In this document: one piece after another, positions 21,570-30,451 of the stretch | Position numbering within the stretch: the stretch's first letter is position 1 | How the letters are laid out: every line of letters begins with the position of its first letter | DNA from: Anthostomella pinea | Lineage: Eukaryota; Ascomycota; Sordariomycetes; Xylariales; Xylariaceae | Reading direction: 5' to 3' | DNA length: 64,000 nt | Assembly: GCA_963556695.1 (NCBI GenBank) | Contig: CAUWAG010000003.1 | Coordinates: forward strand, 3,534,001-3,598,000 | The notes under the pieces: model-generated | Seen by the model: only the letters and a program-made list of their open reading frames with translations | Told to the model about the DNA's origin: nothing | Database searches by the model: none | Position numbers and translations under genes: made by a program

Positions 21570-21982
21570 GTTTGCAGCTTTGGTGTTCCAAGTCTCGAGG
21601 TGCTCTTTGGAGCTACAGTCCCTCGAGTTTTGAAGGGGTTTCGCTGCAAGCTAGATGTACCTCAGGGACTCCACTTTTGGGGTGTACCTTCCTAACATTG
21701 AAACTGAAGGCATCGAGGAAGGAACAGGCAAAACCTGGACCGCATAGACTTCAGACCAGCTTTATAAAGGCAGCCTACAAGGCAAAATACGCCCACGCTC
21801 AGCTTTGAGGTGAACATATCGTGGTAGCCTTAGACTTGTCTTGAACATATCTCGACTGTTAGGCTTTCACCAACAACAGGCTAGAGAGTGGTCCCAGTCC
21901 AAGTTCCAACTTGGCCAAAGGCTGTGTCTTAGACCACTCAAACTGTCAACACATATGATACTTTTAATCATAAAATAGTATC

Positions 21983-22075
21983 GGTTGCATGGTGTAGTGG
22001 TTATCACATCTGTCTTACAATATCCACATACTGTTTGCACACAGAAGGCCGGCAGTTCGATCCTGCCTGTAATCA
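21983..22075 (+). tRNA. tRNA-Val (anticodon UAC) with 20-nt intron
   Basis: Acceptor GGTTGCA pairs with TGTAATC (two G-U pairs). The D arm (GGTGTAGTGGTTATCAC), anticodon stem TCTGT/ACAGA with loop CT-TAC-AC, and T arm GGCAG-TTCGATC-CTGCC are all present. The anticodon is at 22016-22018. An intron at 22020-22039 lies one base 3' of the anticodon, the usual nuclear position. The gene body matches valine tRNAs of filamentous fungi. Confidence 0.88.
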
Positions 22076-22149
22076 ACTTTTTGGTATTGTCTACTATCAT
22101 TCTATGAATGGCCCAGATTCCTCGAGTTCTGGTTTTTGTCTTCCCACTA

Positions 22150-24119
22150 CTCGTGCCCCGCACCACTTTCCACCTCGCTAGGGCTCACCATGTAAAGTGG
22201 TGCTCACCACAGTAGCACACCAACCACAATAACACACCAATCTTCCAAAATAACCACCCTCCAGCCAAAACCACACCAAAGTCATTATCTCTTTGGACAG
22301 ACGACTTTTTCGCGATAGAATCCCGTATTTACGAAGCCGTAGAATATGCCGACAAGCATCCGGATGCCTCTGAACGCGGTATCTGCCGCCAATTTAGGGT
22401 TCCAAGAGAGCGTAGGGTTCCAAGAGAGCGCTTCCACAACCGCCTGCAGGGCATCCCTTCCAAAAAAGGACCACGAGAACCACCCACCAAGTTGAATGTG
22501 ATACAAGAAAAAGCTGTCTATGCTTATATCGACCGCCTAGATGCCATTAATCTCTCCGTAAGGCCAGAATTCATCACAGAGGCTGCCAACTTGCTGCTCC
22601 AGGAGTCGGCGAGTACTGCGGTCACGGAACTACCTACAATTGGCAAGAATTGGGCCTCCCGCTTTATCAAGCGCCACGGATACTTCAAGCAGCCTCAGAA
22701 GGTCCTTTCACAAGATCGGCAAGCTACTAAAGACTCGAAACGCACTGAAGAGTACATCCAGAAGCTGGGGAGGGTCATCAGGGAGGAGGGCATCCTCCCT
22801 GACGACCTGTGGAACATGGACGAGACTGGCTTTCGATTAGGGGTTGGAAAGGACCAGATGGTCATTACCAAGCGAAAAAGAGCCCATTATTTCAGAATAC
22901 CAGAAAATAGGGAGTCTGCTACTGGCATAGAAGCTATCTCTGCCGCCGGCGAGGTTATCCCAAGCTTCCTTATCCTCTCTGGCACCCTCCACATGTCTCC
23001 ATGGTACAAGGTACCCAAATTAGACCCCAGGATGGCGATTACAACCGCGGAGAGTGGTTATTCGAACGACGAGATTAGCTTAGAGTGGATTAAGCACTTC
23101 AATAAGCACTCTAAGACCTCTCAAGTTGGTATAAAGAGGCTCCTAATCATCGACGGTCACGGTAGCCACCACACGATACAATTCATTAGATATTGTGACG
23201 ACAATGGCATTATCCCTTTTGGTCTCCCTCCAAAGATGACGTATTTACTGCAGCCGCTCGATGTGGTGGTTTTCCAGCCCTTGAAGCACTACCATGTTAA
23301 AGCCCTGGATATTATGGTGCGTGATAGTCTCACGCACATTGGGAAGATCGAGTTCCTATCGTGTATTAAAGGGGTTCGCCAGCAAGCTTTTAAGAAGACC
23401 ACTATCCTCTCTGCCTTCAAGAAAACGGGCATCCATCCTTTCAAACTGTCCGTTGTGATTAATTAGTTGAAGGAACGCGAAGCTCGCGCAAGGACCCCGT
23501 CACCCCCCCTAACCAGCCTGGTTCCTCTCCAGTTACCACCCCAGCTACAATGCGGCAGATTCACAAGGTCGCATATCAAGTAGACGAGGCCTTGAACAAC
23601 CTGGACGATGGCGAGGATCTTACTCCTGAAGATATTGAGAGGATCAGGCTCTTATCCAAGGGGGCGGGCTTCCACGCCTCCCAGCTAGTCCAGACCAAAA
23701 GGGACCTTGGAAGGACCGAATTAGCCTCTCGAGTTAACAAACAGCGCAAGTCTGCAAAGAACACTCCTCTCCAATCAGAAGGAGTCCTCACAGTTGAAAT
23801 CGGGCGTCAGATGGCGAGGAAAAAGGAGCAAGAGACCGCGGCAGGCCTCCAGAAGAAGGCAGATACCCTGGCGAAGAAGGAGCTCCAACCACGAAAAACC
23901 CTCGCTAAGGAGGCAGCAAAGTTGGCCAGGCATTGGAGGATTACTAAGAGACTACCTGCTGCTGATATCTACGAATCTGGCAAGAAGATGCGGTCACTAC
24001 GTAAAATTTAATGCTAAATAACCTCATATTGGTGTGTTATTGTGGTTGGTGTGCTACTGTGGTGAGCACCACTTTACGTGGTGAGCCCTAGCGAGGTGGA
24101 AAGTGGTGCGGGGCACGGG
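22150..24119 (+). mobile_element. pogo/Fot-type DNA transposon, 1970 bp, with TIRs
   Basis: Both ends are visible. A 92-bp terminal inverted repeat at 22150-22241 matches the complement of 24028-24119 with two differences, and the element is flanked by the dinucleotide TA at 22148-22149 and 24120-24121, the Tc1/mariner-superfamily target duplication. Near-perfect repeats imply a fairly recent insertion. It carries one broken transposase gene and lies 74 bp downstream of the tRNA gene. Confidence 0.93.
22260..24011 (+). pseudogene. transposase of the pogo/Fot element, inactivated
   Basis: Continuous reading from about 22260 to 23466 shows an N-terminal HTH region (ASERGICRQFRVPRER), the CENP-B-type TIGKNWASRFIKRH, then NMDETGF, LIIDGHGSHH and YLLQPLDVV, the three DDE/D blocks. 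It is broken in three ways: no in-frame ATG is found before the catalytic domain; a TAG at 23464-23466 interrupts VIN-LKERE where Gln is plausible; and a length change in the C-run at 23503-23509 shifts the frame. The rest (MRQIHKVAYQVDEALNNL.. to 24011) is a basic coiled-coil tail in the next frame. An exact 18-bp in-frame duplication occurs at 22395-22430. Confidence 0.85.
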
Positions 24120-24357
24120 TATTCCATGGTCGGGCTATTGAACATCTGGAGCCACATTGTTGATGAGAATATTGACTCCTGGACGACGGAGCTAATAAGT
24201 CTAGGATATTCCACCAGCTTACCGTAAGTTGTTAGCTTTTTGTGCATGCAGAACACCTCATTTTCTCTTGACCTTCTGTCTATACGCTTCGCTATTTACA
24301 ATCAATTGGAATATGAGCTGACGTGAACCATCGCATCATAGTTTTGTTCAAGGTTCG

Positions 24358-24960
24358 ATGTCTTCACCGACTCCCACTTCGAATCGCCTTCCCCCAGAAC
24401 TTCTAATATTCATTGTGTCTTATTTGACGAACCGCGACATCAAGAACCTGTGACTGACATGTATTTTCCTCCGTGAGGCTGCCCCGTTGCGACTAACACG
24501 ACCGTTTTTGTCCGCCAACCCGCTCAGCGTCGTTGTCTTTCGCTCGATTGCGGATCATTAATCGTTTTGCATGAGGGTAACCGAGGTCGTCTGGGATGAT
24601 GCGTGCCTGCGTTCACATAATACCGGACGAGCATGTCGACGAGGATGTTGTCGACAAGGATAATTTCGAGGAAGACTACGAGGAACTCCACGAGAGCTTC
24701 TTTGCCGGAGTTCCACCGTGGTTCTCGGCAGCGTACCAATAAAATCTGGTAGAGTTGGAAGAGTGGAAAGGGGGAGACGTCAATAGCCCTGGACACGTTG
24801 CACGCTCGCGACAGGTGGAATGCCAGCTACCACTGCACAACTCATGGCTGTACTTTTAACACCTACTTGAGCACGAGAACGAAGTCATTACCATTGCGGC
24901 TGGTATCTAGGCCCTTGGGTATGGGTGAGGGGGTTATGATCGTGGGCCATGTCATTAACG
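24358..24960 (+). pseudogene. F-box protein pseudogene
   Basis: Starts MSSPTPTSNRLPPELLIFIVSYLTNRDIKNL, a clear F-box beginning, then a TGA, then LTCIFLREAAPLRLTRPFLSANP and VFRSIADH ending in TAA. Further matching pieces occur in other frames (VVWDDACLR, then an acidic DEDVVDKDNFEEDYEELHESF stretch, then PPWFSAAYQ). Such segments follow one another in a family of fungal F-box proteins. With at least two stops and frameshifts it cannot make a full product. It faces the intact F-box gene at 25097-26590. Confidence 0.7.
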
Positions 24961-25096
24961 CCTTCGGGTATGGGCTGCAGCGTGAATTACCGTCAGGCCA
25001 GCAAGTCTCTATTCACCTTGACCGATACCGATAGCGACTGGACCTAAACACGCACCAACCAATGGACAACATAAGATTAAAGTGGTAGCCAGCATC

Positions 25097-26590
25097 TTAT
25101 GTCGATTCATCACCGGAACTATGAGCATCTCCATCGTCGCTGGGAGTATTAGGATCTACATCATCTGCATAAGAAACAGTTCCCGGCTTTCCAACGTGCC
25201 AGGGTTCTTCAGCGCCCTCCATCTCATCGGACTCGAAATTCCGAGGCACGCGCAACCTGATCACCAGCTCGACGCCCACCGCGGCCGCCATCTCACCCAG
25301 ACGATATGCCCCCTTCCAGACCCCAATCTTCCAGTTGGGGTCCCGGTCAATAATCTCCCTCTCTTCAATGGTGATGGACTTGAGTATGTTGTTCTGCTCG
25401 CCCTTTCGCTTCAGCAGGCTCACGACCCAGTCTACCGACGACTCCTCCAAACGGTGCCGCCAAAGCTCGGCAAATTTGTGTTCGCGGGCGTGGCTTCTCA
25501 TGTCGTGCAGCGACCAGTAAAGCCCCTGATAGCCGTCGAAGCCGACAGACAAGTGCTCCAGCCGCGGCGGCAGCAACCTCCACAGTCCCTCATTCAACGC
25601 AGGGGCCATGTCGGACCCAAAGACCAGCGCGCAGCTAAGTTTTAGCGTGGTCAGGTTTGCGAAAGCAGAAAGGTCGATCCTCGAGCCATCATGCGACGGA
25701 TAGTGGACATTGTCCGCATCCAATTCCAGGGACGTGAGGCTGCTCTTCACGGGGGCCAGCAACTCGCCGTACAGGCGCGGTTGGACCGGCCCGTCGAGAT
25801 CGTACCCGAGACTCGACGAGTCGTCGGAGTACTTCCGATTGACCTCGGTGGAGGACCCCGGCAGACCGAGGCTCAGACACGTCAGGTTCGGGGCTCGTGG
25901 GAGCATAATCTGTAGCGCGTCAAGGGAGACGGGACGCGCACACCAGAAATGCAGGTGCTTTAGATGTGGGAATGGCTGCGTTCCCATTTCGCGTAACTTG
26001 GCCTGGTCTCTGATTCCACCGATGGGCGCCATGACCGTCAGCTGCTCAAGGGCTGGCAGCTCGCACAGCCTGGACAGCCGCTCCGCCGGCAGAAAATGCT
26101 CTTTCTCAACGTGATCCAGCTGGACCTGCAGATGCGTCACGGCGGGGAAAGAGCCGCTGTGATGATCGTACAGGGCTGGCAGAGGCGACCCGGACTTGTG
26201 GCTACTCAATTGGGACTCCAACCGTTTCAGGGACTTGGAGGCGGCAAGATGTCGCAGCAACTCGTCGTAGGCTTCGGCGTGAGTGTCAGCATCCTCGAAG
26301 TAGCGGACATTGACAGAGAGGATGCGGTCCACGAGAGAGGGGTTGGCGCGACAGGCGCGGTCAAACAGGCGAAGGCGCTCAAGGTCTTTGGCTTCCTTCC
26401 GATTGACCTCGAAGACGATGTCACCGTACAGCTGACTGATGGCCACCGACGAGAGGCGGCGGCACGTGAGACCCAGCGCGCACAGTGTCGGGTGGCCGTG
26501 GTCTGCGTATTCACGTGTACCATCGTCGTCGTCATGGAGGTAGGAGAAGATGTCGCTCGTGGTCTCGACCGGGAGCTGTTCCCAAGACAT
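25097..26590 (-). CDS. F-box protein with leucine-rich-like repeats
   Basis: Single exon, 497 aa from the ATG at 26590 (MSWEQLPVETTSDIFSYL, the F-box start). An upstream Met at 26683 adds 31 residues that do not look like protein. F-box residues continue through LCALGLTCRRLSSVAISQLYGDIVF. The middle has irregular LRR-like strands (FPHLKHLHFWCARPV, NLTCLSLGLPG, SLTSLELDADN, NLTTLKLSCAL, RLEHLSVGF), and the tail is acidic (VDPNTPSDDGDAHSSGDEST). F-box proteins bridge SKP1 of SCF ubiquitin ligases to targets; the target is unknown. It is divergent from the 27620 gene. Confidence 0.78.
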   Translation of the reverse strand: MSWEQLPVETTSDIFSYLHDDDDGTREYADHGHPTLCALGLTCRRLSSVAISQLYGDIVFEVNRKEAKDLERLRLFDRACRANPSLVDRILSVNVRYFEDADTHAEAYDELLRHLAASKSLKRLESQLSSHKSGSPLPALYDHHSGSFPAVTHLQVQLDHVEKEHFLPAERLSRLCELPALEQLTVMAPIGGIRDQAKLREMGTQPFPHLKHLHFWCARPVSLDALQIMLPRAPNLTCLSLGLPGSSTEVNRKYSDDSSSLGYDLDGPVQPRLYGELLAPVKSSLTSLELDADNVHYPSHDGSRIDLSAFANLTTLKLSCALVFGSDMAPALNEGLWRLLPPRLEHLSVGFDGYQGLYWSLHDMRSHAREHKFAELWRHRLEESSVDWVVSLLKRKGEQNNILKSITIEEREIIDRDPNWKIGVWKGAYRLGEMAAAVGVELVIRLRVPRNFESDEMEGAEEPWHVGKPGTVSYADDVDPNTPSDDGDAHSSGDEST

Positions 26591-27619
26591 GTTTCGTTTG
26601 ATACAGTTCAACTTAAATGCACGTTTGATAAGTGGACGTCCAGTATCACCAACATTGAAGGTTGGACGGAGCTGGTGTTGCACAAACTTGCGGTGTAAGT
26701 GTGGCTGGGGGCACCCCTTACTACCAGTTGCTAGTTCACACGGAGCTGCCCCGATAAATGAGTAAATCGGTCGAGGCTAATAACTCGTGTTTATGACATC
26801 GGACGTCGACAACCGTCAACGTCCTCGGCTACCTGGTAACCTTAGGGACGCTACGAAAGGCCGCAGTCACAAGGACATCTCACGGTACACAAGCATTCGT
26901 TGGAAAATCATGCTGTATGCAAGAGAGCCACCATTCAACCTCGGGAACTCAGCCTTCATAATTCAGAATGGCCTCTGGAGGTCGAAGTCTTGGTCTACAA
27001 GTATGCCACTGCCAGCGAGACAACACAATGCTTGAGCGTCTTGGAAATCATGATGTATCTCTGGCATCATGGGGGGAGGTGCGGCAACAGAGATGCCATG
27101 GTGAGGAAGGACGGTACGTGTGCCTTCCTAAGCCCTCACATGCATCAGTGACCATTGAAGCCAGTCGACAATACCTACCTTACCAACTTTAGGTACATTC
27201 CCCCTCTGTTGATCACATGCCACGGTCTCGACTGCCATGTGCATCAACACGATGAAGGGTTATCTCGTGGGCCCGACTTCAACATTGGACCTCAGTTCCC
27301 GGCCTTCTCTCGCACGCAAACATACCCATCATACAGCACCGCGCTTCTTGCTTACCAGCATCTTAGACATCATCAGGTGCCTCCGGCCCTCCTCATTGCT
27401 AAACACACGTCTGACTCGTTACAACAACCTCGATAACGACGTCCAATACCAATCGCTCTCAGCATCGTCAACACGGCACCTCCACCGCGCTTCCAGCACT
27501 CGACCACTCGACTGCTGTCCACATTCTTGCGCAGCACTCCCGTGTCCAACATCCAGCACTACAGATACGGTATCTGCCTTTTTTCCTAGTCGCATTGGGT
27601 TACCCTTCGAACCCAGAAG
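26591..27619. other. divergent intergenic region
   Basis: About 1 kb between two genes reading away from each other, so it should contain both promoters. Only short frames occur, including a 172-residue frame at 27237-27755 that overlaps the next gene's start and is rejected. A pyrimidine-rich leader precedes 27620. Confidence 0.45.
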
Positions 27620-29431
27620 ATGGACAACCCTTCCCCAGCAGATGGCTCCGGCTCTCAGTCACCCGAGACGACCCCCCTCCCGGAGTATTATCTTGCCCAG
27701 GCTGTCCCTAGAGGAATGGGCTTGGGTATCATCAGGCCATGCCCGCCTGGAATGAACCCCCGTGAGGCCGTCTACTATGGAGTCAGCAAGACTCTTTCGC
27801 ATATGGTGGCTATCAAACCAAGTATCGCGCACCAGCAATCACAGCATGCACACCGAGATGATCAGCACGGCCTTGACGGCCCTGCTGCTCCAGTGATCCC
27901 GGAATATGACACCATTAGAAGCGGGTCAGGCATTGCTTTTGTAGCTGTCGATCGCCTCGCGGATAATCCATATTTCGAATCGCCAATATACTGGTGCATT
28001 CCCCACTGGACAATGTGCTGCCCTGGAGTTCTCGCCGAATCGAAAAGGTACCTCAACGGAAGGCTTGAGGACCCTGATGTCCGGAGCCAGCAAGCGGAAT
28101 GGGAGCGATGCATACAGTCTGGTAGCTTTCCAGCCCCGTCCAAAGCAATCACAAAACATGCAAAGACGCCTCTCCTGGAGCAACCCAGTGGTCAAGCCTT
28201 GTGGAGGTTATGGGGGGCCACCACGGAACTACCAGCCTTTCCAGCCTTTGAGGATTATCAAGTTACTCAGACCCTCCAGCAAGCTCTTGACACCTACCGA
28301 ACCGAACTCCCAGACGACTTCCTTACCGACGGCCAGGTCAAAGCCGCCGTGTTCGCATGGTATCACTTTCGCACGCGTCATGTTTCCGATGAGGAGATGA
28401 AGGCGGAAGAGGTACCTCTAACGCAATTCATACCCTACCTTATTGAAATGCTGAAGAGAGTCGAGACGTTTGGGTGGGCATTTTACGCCGATGTCGATCG
28501 CTTTGCGATATACTGCTTGCACCACGGCGAGTCTATGAATGGTACCCGCCTTCGACTCGATCAACCTTTCATCGACGAGTATCTAGTAGCAGGAGAGCTA
28601 CGCAAGCTGCGACCACAGATGGCGGGATTATTCTTCCCATGCGATCTCCGTGGTTCCACAATACCCTCGTTCGGGAACGTCGATATCCATCCCATGGGCT
28701 GGTTTAACAGGCGAACCACCCAGACCAGATTGGAGCCTTTGGAGCCCCTGCGGGAGTGCATAGGAGACATCAGAAGCATATGCTGGCATGACTACGAGCT
28801 TCGAGACCAGGTCGACTTGCAACGCCTAAAAGTCCTGCTCAGCCGAGAGGACTGGGACTCGTGGCGACCCTCTTTGGAACAGCACGGAAAAGATTTAGAC
28901 GTTGACGCGCTACAATCAGAAACACAATCCGAGGGAGGCCAGCTACACCTGGTGAATGCGGAGAAAATTCTGAAATCGCTCACTCTTTGGACCAGAGAAA
29001 CCCAACTCAAGGAGCTGATTTCGGATCACGATAAACGACTACGCAGCCTGCTGAGTTTGCAACAAAAGGCACAAGCTACACTAGATGAGGACATGGCCTA
29101 TGTGCCCAGGGATGACGACATACGGGAAGCAAGATTTATGTACCTCCGGGCGGAAGGAAACATGCGCAGATATATCAAAGAGCAGGTCGAAGAAACCAAT
29201 AGACAGCGAGCGTCGGCCACCAGTGAGCTCATACTGGTCCAGATGCAGGCCCTTGAGGGTTCTACTCTGCGAGGATCAACGACGGCGGCAAATTCCGAAG
29301 CGGGCACGTCAAGAGGCACCGGGCCCCTTTCGGGCTCGACTGGCACTGAGTGGGAAGAGGCCTCGATCAAGGCCGGGCCAAAATTCCGAAGCGTGCTCGT
29401 GCACGTAAAGAGGCGTTCGGGCCTTTTCTGA
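27620..29431 (+). CDS. hypothetical protein, 603 aa, coiled-coil C-terminus
   Basis: Single exon from the ATG at 27620. Not a family I recognise. The N-terminus is Pro-rich and polar. A possible folded part spans about 90-400 (SPIYWCIPHWTMCCPG, GQALWRLWGATTELPAFPAF, RVETFGWAFYADVDRFAIYCLHHG, MAGLFFPCDLRGS). Residues about 460-550 are heptad-like and charged (LISDHDKRLRSLLSLQQKAQATL..REARFMYLRAEGNMRRYIKEQVEE), suggesting a coiled coil. No signal peptide or membrane span is seen. The last about 45 codons fall in a 91-bp tandem duplication that probably moved the stop codon. Low-copy, lineage-specific origin is possible. Confidence 0.65.
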   Translation: MDNPSPADGSGSQSPETTPLPEYYLAQAVPRGMGLGIIRPCPPGMNPREAVYYGVSKTLSHMVAIKPSIAHQQSQHAHRDDQHGLDGPAAPVIPEYDTIRSGSGIAFVAVDRLADNPYFESPIYWCIPHWTMCCPGVLAESKRYLNGRLEDPDVRSQQAEWERCIQSGSFPAPSKAITKHAKTPLLEQPSGQALWRLWGATTELPAFPAFEDYQVTQTLQQALDTYRTELPDDFLTDGQVKAAVFAWYHFRTRHVSDEEMKAEEVPLTQFIPYLIEMLKRVETFGWAFYADVDRFAIYCLHHGESMNGTRLRLDQPFIDEYLVAGELRKLRPQMAGLFFPCDLRGSTIPSFGNVDIHPMGWFNRRTTQTRLEPLEPLRECIGDIRSICWHDYELRDQVDLQRLKVLLSREDWDSWRPSLEQHGKDLDVDALQSETQSEGGQLHLVNAEKILKSLTLWTRETQLKELISDHDKRLRSLLSLQQKAQATLDEDMAYVPRDDDIREARFMYLRAEGNMRRYIKEQVEETNRQRASATSELILVQMQALEGSTLRGSTTAANSEAGTSRGTGPLSGSTGTEWEEASIKAGPKFRSVLVHVKRRSGLF

Positions 29432-29470
29432 CTCGACTGGCACTGAGTTTGAAGAGGCCTTTACGAGTAT
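29291..29470. repeat. imperfect 91-bp tandem duplication at gene 3' end
   Basis: Copies start at 29291 and 29382 (aattccgaagcg) and share the blocks ggcactgagt and gaagaggcc near their ends. They differ by substitutions and small indels. The first is within the 27620 reading frame; the second contains its stop (29429-29431) because it is out of phase. Confidence 0.75.
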
Positions 29471-29473
29471 CCG

Positions 29474-30451
29474 AGCCGCTCGTCAAGATCTTGCCCAGCT
29501 CGACCAATGATGGGAGCTCAGTGCGTTGCCATCATCTCTATCGCAACTCGCCCATACTACGGGCCATTCATCAAACCTCTAGGTAGCGTTGTTTAAGTAG
29601 CGTTGTTTGGCATTACTTGTATACCTGAGGCTTGGGATACCTCCTCTGTTACTCACTTCCTGGAGTCTTGCTATTATTCGTTCAAGAATGCGTCGGTCTT
29701 CCCGAGTGGGTTTAGGGGCAATGAATAGCTAGGTAGTTAAGAGATGGAAAATTGAGGTATAATTGCAACCTCAAAACTACTTGCGATTGATCGTCAAGCC
29801 GTTGATGAGAAGATCTGCAGTAGACTGACCAGCCCTCCGGAGTTCAACCTTTACAGTTGCCTCAGAGTTGGCTCATATCAAGTGATTTTGCGAATATTTT
29901 CAAGAGCTTTTTACTTTCACGGAGGGGGCAGAGACTTCTCGTGGCGCAAGGCCGTGAACTCTATCACCATTAGAGTTCACGCTTGTGTTGCTGACCTCGG
30001 GAGCTCGACCAGTAGCCGCGCGGTTTAGGAGAAACTCTCTCAACCACGTGACCAAAGTGGTGGCTGGCAGTGAGCCAGGCTGAAGCTGAAGGCTGTATCA
30101 GCAACTTCCTAGTTACTGTTTCAGACTTGAAGGCGTGGCCTTTTGAACTGTTTACTCTTCTTCCTTGTTACTGGACCTCTGGTCCCACCACATCTGAATG
30201 ACCTGTGGTCACCAAACAAAACAACTCGATTCATTTCACGGAGTATGTCCAGGACGGAGTATGTGATACACCGAATGTACGGAGCCAGTTTTGCCAGTGC
30301 AGTAGTGCATGTCGTGAGCACAACATCCAACCCAGTCGGCCTGGAGTAGTGAGTCGGCAACGCTTGTCAGGCCATCAAGCTACCAGGGTAAACCGCTCGT
30401 CGGGCAAGGGCATCATCGATTTCATTGCCCTGTTCTCGCCACTCCAGCACT
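29474..30451. other. convergent intergenic region
   Basis: About 1 kb between the 3' ends of the 603-aa gene and the WD40 gene. No gene, tRNA or repeat is recognised; a 140-residue plus-strand frame at 30205-30627 overlaps the WD40 gene antisense and is rejected. Confidence 0.4.
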
